From assembly GCA_002338605.1 (NCBI GenBank), contig DDIP01000132.1, positions 1 through 8,000 of the forward strand: a stretch of 8,000 bases of DNA, in the 5' to 3' direction. Below are positions 1 to 6,012 of this stretch, in pieces. The stretch's first letter is position 1. Each line of letters starts with the position of its first letter. This DNA comes from Proteobacteria bacterium UBA1847 (lineage in GTDB: Bacteria; Pseudomonadota; Gammaproteobacteria; Steroidobacterales; Woeseiaceae). Below the pieces are notes generated by a model. That model saw only the letters and a list, made by a program, of their open reading frames with translations, did no database searches and was not told where the DNA came from. A program made the translations under genes and the position numbers.

Positions 1-1373
1 GCTTTGACCGCCACGGCTCGGTTGATGCGGGGGTCCTTCGCCAGGTAGACCGCCCCCATCGCGCCGCGGCCAATTCGCCGTTCAATAACGTAGCGGCCGA
101 GTCGCTCCGGGACGCCTTTGGCGAGCTGGCCGGGTACATCCGGCGCTGTCAACGTACCTTGCGTGCGTTTCATCCATTCCAGTACAGCTTCTGCGCGCTC
201 CGGTTTGGCCTGTTGTTCGAAAGCCAGCGACAGCTTGTACATGACCGCCGCAATTGTTTCCGAAGGGTGGCAGCGCCGGAATTCGGCGAAGGCAGGCTCT
301 AGGCGACCGGCAGCGAGGAAGTCGCTGCCTTTGCGAAACGCATCACCGGACACCTTCTTGATATCGACAACGAGCCAGGCACTGAGGATCGCCACGCCGA
401 GAAAAATAAGAATGGGCCGACCAAGGTCAAGACGAATGTGCAACCCGTAGAGCAAAGTCGCCTCAGCCAACAGCATGATGGCAATGACAGTTACAGTTAA
501 AACTGCTATGTCATGGCGGTTTCTGTCGGGCAGGAACAGGACGGCGACGATCGCCAGCATCGCTGGAATCAGGTATTCAAGTGCCTGGATGCTCGGTGGT
601 GCGGCGATCGTCCGATCGTTTTCGAGATCCGCAAGCAAGGCTGCCATCACCTCGGACATCGTAACGAATTGCCCCGACGGCAAAACGGCTGTTGCGCCGA
701 CAATTGGCGGATCGGAGTCGACGAACACCGTGGCGTCTTTGAGCGAGGCATCCTGCTGGTTGCGCAAGAGATTGTCGACATCAATACGCGGCAGCTCAAC
801 GTAGCTGGACAGGAAAATGAACTCGTCGTCGGCGGAAAGAATTGTGCCTGGACCGGACGCCGATGAGTCAAGGCTGATGGCCAGCGGCAGCGATGGTGAT
901 TTGACGCCGCCGTTGAAGTGCCAAAGCATGGATTTTCGTAGAACGTTGTCTGAATCCGGCTGCACCGTGACGATACCGTCGGCGCGTGCAACATCCGCGA
1001 ACCGGTGACGTGTCGGAGCGTAAACCAGGGTTTCAGAATCCAGCAGGGCGCTCCAGGCCGGCAGCTCGTTCGATGCCGGTATCTCCGGCGGGTTCGCCAG
1101 AATAATTCGACGCACGCCGGAGGCTTTAAGTACCTCGATCAGACGGCCGTAAGTGTCGATCAGTTCGCTGTTACTCAAGCGCGAGCCGTCGATGCTTGCG
1201 ATAAAAGCGTTTTCGGCAGCCTGGTTGGGCATGCCGCCGGCAAGCTGATCGTAGATCAGCCTGTCCGCGGCGGTGAACCATTGCGCGAGCGGTCCATACA
1301 CCAACAGCAACAGAACGCTGACGAACGAAAGCGCGATAATCCGGTTGCGTTTTTGTTGTGCAGCTGTATCCAA
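1..1373 (-). CDS. CHASE2-type transmembrane serine/threonine protein kinase (C-terminus beyond the window)
   Basis: This is one uninterrupted minus-strand reading frame of 457 codons that leaves the window inside the kinase domain. Near the N-terminus is a hydrophobic segment (about residues 12-28, ALSFVSVLLLLVYG). A roughly 235-residue extracytoplasmic region follows that reads like a CHASE2 sensor (DRLIYDQL, FIASIDGSRL, a region matching RADGIV, late FVDSDPP). Three membrane segments come next (about 267-283, 290-312, 320-338), then a short helical TPR-like linker (about 340-410). The kinase begins near residue 427 with the glycine loop GRGAMGAVY, and the ATP-binding lysine of VAVK is residue 457, at the very edge. 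The start is TTG at 1371-1373: a TGA lies three codons upstream and the next in-frame ATG falls after the first membrane segment. An AGGGA sits 11 nt upstream of the start. By family knowledge it should sense a periplasmic signal and phosphorylate cytoplasmic proteins; the ligand and targets are unknown. The family call is firm for the kinase, good for CHASE2. Confidence 0.88.
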   Translation of the reverse strand, partial: MDTAAQQKRNRIIALSFVSVLLLLVYGPLAQWFTAADRLIYDQLAGGMPNQAAENAFIASIDGSRLSNSELIDTYGRLIEVLKASGVRRIILANPPEIPASNELPAWSALLDSETLVYAPTRHRFADVARADGIVTVQPDSDNVLRKSMLWHFNGGVKSPSLPLAISLDSSASGPGTILSADDEFIFLSSYVELPRIDVDNLLRNQQDASLKDATVFVDSDPPIVGATAVLPSGQFVTMSEVMAALLADLENDRTIAAPPSIQALEYLIPAMLAIVAVLFLPDRNRHDIAVLTVTVIAIMLLAEATLLYGLHIRLDLGRPILIFLGVAILSAWLVVDIKKVSGDAFRKGSDFLAAGRLEPAFAEFRRCHPSETIAAVMYKLSLAFEQQAKPERAEAVLEWMKRTQGTLTAPDVPGQLAKGVPERLGRYVIERRIGRGAMGAVYLAKDPRINRAVAVK

Positions 1374-1559
1374 AGTACGTCATGTCCCTGTATTTAAGGG
1401 CAAAAGTATAGGCAAATGTCGCCAGCCTTAATGAGATAGGGTTGGCATTTTTTATGTAATACAGCCGCTGGAAGCGGTGCTATCATTGAGTTTCGCCGGT
1501 TTGCGCGAATTTAACAATAATCCCCGTACGGTTCGCGAAATTGGCTGAGATTGTTTCAA

Positions 1560-1588
1560 TTAATTATTATAAATCAATTACTTATTAT
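1560..1588 (+). promoter_or_regulatory. Candidate radA promoter in an AT-rich island
   Basis: TATTAT at 1583-1588 matches the sigma-70 -10 consensus at five of six bases. TTAATT at 1560-1565, exactly 17 bases upstream, is a poor -35 (three of six). The predicted transcript would start near 1595 and give radA a leader of about 65 nt. The AT-richness alone makes chance matches likely, so this is only a candidate. Confidence 0.3.
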
Positions 1589-1647
1589 ATCGTCATTCGG
1601 GGATTTGGTGCCGATGCGCGCGCGAGACGATTTTTGCTCTGTCCCTG

Positions 1648-1654
1648 TGAGGTG
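1648..1654 (+). promoter_or_regulatory. Ribosome-binding site of radA
   Basis: TGAGGTG lies 7 nt before the GTG at 1662. It decides in favour of the GTG start, which also places the zinc-finger cysteines at the usual distance from the N-terminus. Confidence 0.8.
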
Positions 1655-1661
1655 CTAAACC

Positions 1662-2996
1662 GTGGCTAAGGCCAAGATCGCCTACCTTTGCACCGAGTGT
1701 GGCGCGCACAGCCTCAAGTGGGCGGGCCAGTGTCCCGATTGTGCGGCCTGGAATACCCTGACGGAAACGTCAATTGCGGCAACAAAGTCAGCCGCGAGCG
1801 TTCCTGCAATTACACTTGATGAGCTGCCGGGCGACGTCGAGTTTCGACATCCAACGGGGTTCCTGGAGTTTCACAGGGTCCTCGGTGGAGGCCTGGTGCC
1901 CGGGGCCGTCGTGCTACTGGGCGGTGATCCCGGCGTTGGAAAATCCACTTTGCTGCAGCAGGTTTCGGCGCGGCTGATGCGCGACGTTCCTGTGTGCTAC
2001 GCCACGGGCGAGGAGTCGCTCCGGCAGATTGGGCAGCGCTCGCTGCGGCTCGGCCTGGATGCATCCGAGATGAATCTGCTGGCCGACGTGTCAATCGAGA
2101 ACGTGTTGGCGGCTGCCCGACAGTGCAAGGCGCAAGTCCTGGTGATCGACTCGATGCAGACGATGGTGAGCGAGGCTGTCCCGTCCGCGCCGGGTTCGGT
2201 CGCACAGCTTCGAGATAGTGTCGGGAAGATCGTGCAATTTGCGAAGCAGAACGATGTCGCCGTATTCATTATCGGGCACGTGACAAAGGAAGGCGCAATT
2301 GCGGGTCCGAGAGTGGTTGAGCATATGGTGGATACGGTTCTATATTTTGAAAGCGATCCAAGCAGTCGTTACTCGATGATCCGAAGTGTCAAGAATCGAT
2401 TCGGCGCAAGTGGCGAGATGGGCGTGTTCGCGATGACCGAAACCGGGTTTCTTGAAGTCAGCAACCCTTCTGCAATTTTTCTCTCCCGTGAGTCGGTCGA
2501 CGAGCCGGGCAGTGTCGTTTCCGTAACCTGGGAAGGGAGCAGGCCATTGCTGGTTGAGATTCAGGCACTCGTCGCGGACGGCAACAGCAACTACGCGAAA
2601 CGCCTGGCCCAGGGCGTTGATCAAAATCGATTGTCGTTGCTACTCGCCGTGTTGCAGCGCCATGCTTCGCTGTCTATTACCGACGAGGATGTCTTCGTCA
2701 ACGTCGTTGGTGGCTTGAGGATTAGCGAAACGGCCGTGGATCTTCCGACCTTGCTCGCAATCGTGTCCAGTTTCCGAAACAGGGAGGCACCGTCCGGCAT
2801 GGTCTGCTTTGGTGAAATCGGCCTGGCAGGTGAGATTCGCCCGGTACGATTCGGCACCGAGCGAATTGCCGCAGCGGCCAAACAGGGATTCTCGCTGGCC
2901 ATCGTGCCGAAAGGCAACGTCCCGAAAACTGCACCCGATGGCATCAAGGTCGTCGGCGTCCGCAGGTTGACTGAAGCGCTGGACGCTGCGTTCTAG
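1662..2996 (+). CDS. radA: DNA repair protein RadA/Sms, branch-migration ATPase
   Basis: RadA is a RecA-like, DnaB-like hexameric ATPase that processes branched recombination intermediates in DNA repair, acting in the cytoplasm on DNA. All family parts are visible in 444 residues, close to the usual 450-460. A four-cysteine zinc finger comes first (C10, C13, C24, C27 in LCTECG...GQCPDC). The RecA-like ATPase core has Walker A GGDPGVGKST at 87-96, Walker B VLVIDS at 159-164 and the RadA signature KNRFG at 244-248. The C-terminal Lon-protease-like domain (about 290-444) contains DVFVNVVGGLRISET and FGEIGLAGEIRPV. The start is GTG, preceded by a good ribosome-binding site. The gene is divergent from the kinase gene and convergent with corB, overlapping its end by 4 bp; no terminator is visible there. 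Nothing in the protein looks degraded. Confidence 0.97.
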   Translation: MAKAKIAYLCTECGAHSLKWAGQCPDCAAWNTLTETSIAATKSAASVPAITLDELPGDVEFRHPTGFLEFHRVLGGGLVPGAVVLLGGDPGVGKSTLLQQVSARLMRDVPVCYATGEESLRQIGQRSLRLGLDASEMNLLADVSIENVLAAARQCKAQVLVIDSMQTMVSEAVPSAPGSVAQLRDSVGKIVQFAKQNDVAVFIIGHVTKEGAIAGPRVVEHMVDTVLYFESDPSSRYSMIRSVKNRFGASGEMGVFAMTETGFLEVSNPSAIFLSRESVDEPGSVVSVTWEGSRPLLVEIQALVADGNSNYAKRLAQGVDQNRLSLLLAVLQRHASLSITDEDVFVNVVGGLRISETAVDLPTLLAIVSSFRNREAPSGMVCFGEIGLAGEIRPVRFGTERIAAAAKQGFSLAIVPKGNVPKTAPDGIKVVGVRRLTEALDAAF

Positions 2997-4279
2997 CGCG
3001 CCTCCTGCTCCTCAGGTGCGTCGGGATCCCGGGCGCCAACCCGGACCGTGCGGACCCGATTTTCATCAGTTTCCACAATTTCAATCGGGTAGCCGTCAAT
3101 TTTGAGGCAGGTAGCCGGAGCCGGAATGGTTTCAAGGTTTTCAACGATCAGCCCATTCAGTGTTTTCGGCCCGTCCGTTGAGAAGTCCCAGTCCTGCGAG
3201 CGGTTCAGTTCCCGGATGTTTGCTGTTGCATCGACAATGTACGTGTCGGCGCCATCCTTGACGACGTCAATCTCGTCATCAGCCGGGTCCGTCGTGAATT
3301 CGCCAACAATCTCCTCCAGGATATCTTCGAGCGTGACCACACCCTGGATATCGCCGTACTCATCGACGACCATTGCAATACGTTCGCGCCGGCGCTGAAA
3401 CTGGACAAGTTGCTTGCTGAGCGGCGTACCTTCGGGAACATAATAGGGTTCCGACAACAGTGCCTGAAGCTGGTCCTTGTCAAACTCCTTGTGCGCGAGA
3501 TTCGCAAGACGACGCAAGTGGAGGATGCCGATCATGTTGTCAATATCGTCACGGTAAACCGGCAGTCGCGTATGCTGGCTTTCCGAAATAATTCTGACAA
3601 TTTCATCTTCATCGTCGTCGAGGTCAATTCCGACGATCTCATTGTGCGGCACCATTACATCGTCGATGGTTACTTTTTCGAGGTCGAGAATGCTCAACAG
3701 CATTTGTTGATAACGCGACGAAATTCTCGCACCGGCTTCATAGACAACCGTTCGCAGTTCCTCGCGCGTCAGTGGTTGCAGTTCGTTGTTCTTGCTACGG
3801 ACGCCACACAGGTACAGGACACCATTCGATGCGACGTTGGTCAGCCAGACTATCGGGTAGGTCACTTTCAGCAGCGGGTAGTAAATGAGGGCGGCAGGAA
3901 ATGCCAGTCGCTCCGGGTGCATGGCAGCAAGCGTTTTTGGCGCAGCCTCAGAAAAAATCAATACGATCAACGTCAGGAGCAAGGTACCGATTGCAACTGC
4001 CGGCTGACCGCCGATCTTGAACGCAATAATGGCCACCAGGGATGCCGCTGAAAAATTGACGAGGTTGTTGCCAAGCAGGATAAGACCGATGAGACGGTCC
4101 GGCCGTTGCAACATTTGCTCGGCCAGGCTTGCGCCGCGGTGTCCTTCCTGGGCTTTGTGACGCAATTGGTAACGGTTGAGGCTCATGAGCGCCGTTTCCG
4201 AGCCGGAAAAGAACGCGGAAAGCAGCAGTAGCACGAAAAGCAAACCTATCAGGCCTGCTAGCGGTATGTCATCGCCCAA
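2993..4279 (-). CDS. corB: CNNM/CorC-family membrane protein with CBS pair (CorB/YfjD-like)
   Basis: The 428-residue protein equals the length of E. coli CorB (YfjD) as I recall it and matches its layout. An N-terminal DUF21/CNNM membrane domain (about 1-180) includes the signature FSGSETALMSLNR near 24-36, GNNLVN at 70-75 and SEAAPKT at 110-116. Two CBS motifs follow (about 205-260, starting DDVMVPHNEIVGID, and 275-327, including VVDEYGDIQGVVTLEDILEE). A CorC_HlyC transporter-associated domain closes the protein (about 340-415). Relatives are linked to Mg2+/Co2+ transport or to tuning CorA; whether this one transports ions is not shown by sequence. The start is TTG at 4277-4279, supported by AGGAGG ten bases upstream and by N-terminal alignment to E. 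coli; no other in-frame start is available upstream. It lies 74 nt downstream of ypjD, as in E. coli. Its stop TAG shares a CTAG palindrome with the radA stop. Confidence 0.93.
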   Translation of the reverse strand: MGDDIPLAGLIGLLFVLLLLSAFFSGSETALMSLNRYQLRHKAQEGHRGASLAEQMLQRPDRLIGLILLGNNLVNFSAASLVAIIAFKIGGQPAVAIGTLLLTLIVLIFSEAAPKTLAAMHPERLAFPAALIYYPLLKVTYPIVWLTNVASNGVLYLCGVRSKNNELQPLTREELRTVVYEAGARISSRYQQMLLSILDLEKVTIDDVMVPHNEIVGIDLDDDEDEIVRIISESQHTRLPVYRDDIDNMIGILHLRRLANLAHKEFDKDQLQALLSEPYYVPEGTPLSKQLVQFQRRRERIAMVVDEYGDIQGVVTLEDILEEIVGEFTTDPADDEIDVVKDGADTYIVDATANIRELNRSQDWDFSTDGPKTLNGLIVENLETIPAPATCLKIDGYPIEIVETDENRVRTVRVGARDPDAPEEQEAR

Positions 4280-4289
4280 AAGAAGGGCA

Positions 4290-4295
4290 CCTCCT
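4290..4295 (-). promoter_or_regulatory. Strong ribosome-binding site of corB
   Basis: The minus strand reads AGGAGG, followed by a 10-nt spacer and the TTG start. It is the best Shine-Dalgarno sequence in the window and decides the corB start. Its first four bases form part of the 3' arm of the inverted repeat described for 4292-4350. Confidence 0.8.
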
Positions 4296-4350
4296 GTTCA
4301 AACACCATTCAGCAGTTCACCAGCCCACTGGTGGGCTGTCAAGAACAGGA
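4292..4350 (-). promoter_or_regulatory. Nested inverted repeats that can pair the corB ribosome-binding site
   Basis: In the ypjD-corB gap the outer arms are TCCTGTTC (4292-4299) and GAACAGGA (4343-4350), a perfect 8-bp inverted repeat. Inside it lies CAGCCCAC-TG-GTGGGCTG (4321-4338), another perfect 8-bp repeat. In the minus-strand transcript the outer 3' arm GAACAGGA contains the AGGA of the corB Shine-Dalgarno. A competing pairing exists: GTTC next to the inner hairpin can instead pair with a GAAC on its other side (plus-strand GTTC at 4315-4318). No U-run follows, so it is not an intrinsic terminator. The repeats are seen; the regulatory role is inference. Confidence 0.55.
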
Positions 4351-4353
4351 TTC

Positions 4354-5157
4354 TCAACTCCAGCTGCGATTCAGCTGCTCCAGTACCAGGCGGGTGCCGA
4401 AATAGGCAACACAAAGCAGCAAAAAGCCACCCAGGTACAGTTTTATCGCCCGTTTCCCGCGCCAGCCAGCAATAGTGCGTCCGGCAAGGAGTGCGCCAAA
4501 TACGATGAGCGCGAGAATCGAGAGAACCGTCTTATGTGCGAGGTGTTGTGCAAAAAGATTGTCGACGAATGTCAGCCCGGTGAGGATTGCCAGCGCAAGT
4601 CCCGCAAAGCCAGCCGCTGCAATCGAGAACAACAACCGTTCAGTGGTCTCGAGCGGGGCAAACAGGTTGTTCACGGCCGAGAGCCGGCGGGCATGCAGTC
4701 GTCGCTCCTGCACCATTGCGTAGACGGCGACTATGGCGCCAACGGTGAGCAGACCGTATGAGAGCAATGAGGTCAGAATGTGCGCACGTATCTGCCAAAT
4801 CATCGGTGTGCTGCTTGTCGACGAATCGCCGGCGAACGTGACCAGCGCAGTGAATGCAGCGAGTAGCAGCATGCCCGCACTGATGCCACGCAATGTCGGC
4901 TCAATGGCGGCGATCATCGCAATCAATGCCAACTCCAGACCGATCATCGATGCGATATGGGCCGTTGACAAATCGAACCTTCCGCCGACCAAAACGCTTT
5001 CGTAAAGAAGCTGCCCATGCAGGCTCAGACCAATGGCCAGTACCAGGAAGGCGACGACCAGGAATGCATTGTGAAGTGCCGCAAAACGTGGCAAGCGAGT
5101 GCAGCCGAAGGCCACGCCAGCTAATAGGTACAGCAGGAAAATTGTGATTTCAGACAC
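4354..5157 (-). CDS. ypjD: CcsA/CcmC-like inner membrane protein YpjD
   Basis: This is a 267-residue, highly hydrophobic protein with about eight membrane segments (roughly 3-18, 31-48, 66-84, 92-110, 126-148, 175-195, 209-228, 239-258). It resembles E. coli YpjD (about 263 residues), especially in the second half: HILTSLLSYGLL at 126-137, LETTERLLF at 169-177, ILTGLTFVDNLF at 191-202, HKTVLSILA at 208-216, GWRGKRA at 231-237 and AYFGTRLV at 251-258. The family belongs to the cytochrome c assembly (CcsA/CcmC) superfamily, whose members handle haem through histidines; H126 and H208 are candidates here. YpjD itself has no settled function. The start is GTG at 5155-5157, with an in-frame TAG at 5179-5181 and only a weak CGGG ahead as ribosome-binding site. 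It is upstream of corB on the same strand, an arrangement shared with E. coli, so the two probably form one unit. Confidence 0.9.
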   Translation of the reverse strand: MSEITIFLLYLLAGVAFGCTRLPRFAALHNAFLVVAFLVLAIGLSLHGQLLYESVLVGGRFDLSTAHIASMIGLELALIAMIAAIEPTLRGISAGMLLLAAFTALVTFAGDSSTSSTPMIWQIRAHILTSLLSYGLLTVGAIVAVYAMVQERRLHARRLSAVNNLFAPLETTERLLFSIAAAGFAGLALAILTGLTFVDNLFAQHLAHKTVLSILALIVFGALLAGRTIAGWRGKRAIKLYLGGFLLLCVAYFGTRLVLEQLNRSWS

Positions 5158-5235
5158 AGAAACCCGGTAGGCACTAACCTAACTTTGGAGTCTCCCAATC
5201 ATCCCATATGGCGTAGGTCAAGAGAACCCTACTTA
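5158..5235. other. Short divergent intergenic region between ypjD and the phosphodiesterase gene
   Basis: These 78 bases should carry promoters for both directions, but I see no complete -35/-10 pair. A minus-strand TTGACC near 5215-5220 is a fair -35 without a matching -10. A short stem, GTAGG (5213-5217) with CCTAC (5228-5232) and a 10-nt loop, ends three bases before the ATG at 5236 and holds the only purine-rich AAGAGAA in its loop. Confidence 0.5.
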
Positions 5236-6003
5236 ATGAGAATTCGCGTACTCGGTTGCAGCGGCGGCATTGGCGCAGGATCGCTGACCTCTGCCTTGTT
5301 GATTGACAATGATGTTCTGATTGATGCGGGCACCGGAATTGGTGACCTTGCACTGGCAGACATCGATTCAATCCGCCATGTATTCCTGACCCACTCCCAC
5401 CTGGATCATATCGCTGGATTACCCATGCTGGTCGACCGGCTATTTGATGAGGATTTTGAAACACCGCTGACCGTCTATGCGCGCGAGGAAACACTGCGCG
5501 CTGTCCAGGATCATCTCTTCAATGACGTCATCTGGCCGGACTTTTCGAAACTTCCGAACGCAAGCAACCCGATGCTTCGGTATCGTGTTTGCGAGCCTGG
5601 CGATACGATCGTAGTTGGTCATCGGGAATTTTATGCCGTCGATGTCGTGCATAGCGTGCCATCGCTCGGCTTTACGGTGCAAAATTCTGGGGGAGTGTTT
5701 GCGGTCAGCGGCGACACGAAGACCAATGAAACTCTATGGCCCGTGCTAAACGCCTGTGATGATCTCAAGGTTCTGGTCATAGAAGTCTCGTTTCCGAACG
5801 AAATGCATGAACTCGCTACGCTTTCCGGACACTACACGCCTCAGACCCTGACCGACGACCTGAAACGGCTGAGACACAGCCCGGAAATATGGTTGACCGG
5901 TATGAAACCCGGTGAGGAAAGCCGGATTTTGAGCCAGGTGTCTGAGGCGGCACCGGAGAAAAATATCAGGATGCTGTCGCGCGGGACGGTTCTGACAGTT
6001 TAG
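5236..6003 (+). CDS. Class II 3',5'-cyclic-nucleotide phosphodiesterase-like metallo-hydrolase
   Basis: This 255-residue protein has the metallo-beta-lactamase fold. The metal motif HSHLDH is at 53-58, within the class II phosphodiesterase-like stretch THSHLDHIAGLPML. Other fold elements are DAGTG at 30-34, H139 in VHSVPS, SGDT at 158-161 (D160) and SGH ending at H199. The stretch YAREETLRAVQDHLFNDVIW is typical of the CpdP/PDE1 family, so hydrolysis of cAMP or cGMP to the 5'-monophosphate is the best guess. No signal peptide is seen, so it should be cytoplasmic. The ATG at 5236 is preferred because homology starts with RIRVLGCSGG just after it; an in-frame TTG at 5185 would add 17 unconserved residues. 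Upstream only a weak AAGAGAA is present. The C-terminal LTGMKPGEE has G222 where relatives I recall have a histidine. It lies 9 nt before ffh, probably co-transcribed. The fold is certain, the substrate less so. Confidence 0.85.
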   Translation: MRIRVLGCSGGIGAGSLTSALLIDNDVLIDAGTGIGDLALADIDSIRHVFLTHSHLDHIAGLPMLVDRLFDEDFETPLTVYAREETLRAVQDHLFNDVIWPDFSKLPNASNPMLRYRVCEPGDTIVVGHREFYAVDVVHSVPSLGFTVQNSGGVFAVSGDTKTNETLWPVLNACDDLKVLVIEVSFPNEMHELATLSGHYTPQTLTDDLKRLRHSPEIWLTGMKPGEESRILSQVSEAAPEKNIRMLSRGTVLTV

Positions 6004-6012
6004 AATCCCCGC

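Larger units (their letters stand above)
1374..1661. other. Divergent intergenic region between the kinase gene and radA
   Basis: These 288 bases hold no convincing gene. They must carry promoters for both divergent genes. A minus-strand TATACT at 1405-1410 is a possible -10 box for the kinase gene, but no good -35 lies 16-18 bases upstream of it. A small stem (CCGCT-GGA-AGCGG, 1465-1477) has no T-run behind it on either strand, so it is not a terminator. Two imperfect direct copies of GGTTtGCGCGAATT / GGTTCGCGAAATT lie at 1498-1512 and 1530-1542. A very AT-rich island covers about 1551-1590. Confidence 0.7.

Noticed and set aside
1171..1383. A 70-codon minus-strand frame with an ATG start at 1383
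   Set aside because: It starts 10 bases upstream of the kinase TTG and runs in another frame of the same strand; the kinase frame continues through it with clear membrane and sensor features.
3022..3044. CGGGATCCCG palindrome and an adjacent CCGGG/CCCGG stem as a radA terminator
   Set aside because: No T-run follows on either strand and the bases encode the C-terminus of corB.
3410..4051. A 213-codon open frame on the plus strand inside corB
   Set aside because: It lies wholly opposite the well-supported corB coding frame, has no ribosome-binding site and shows no family resemblance; long antisense frames are common in GC-rich genes.
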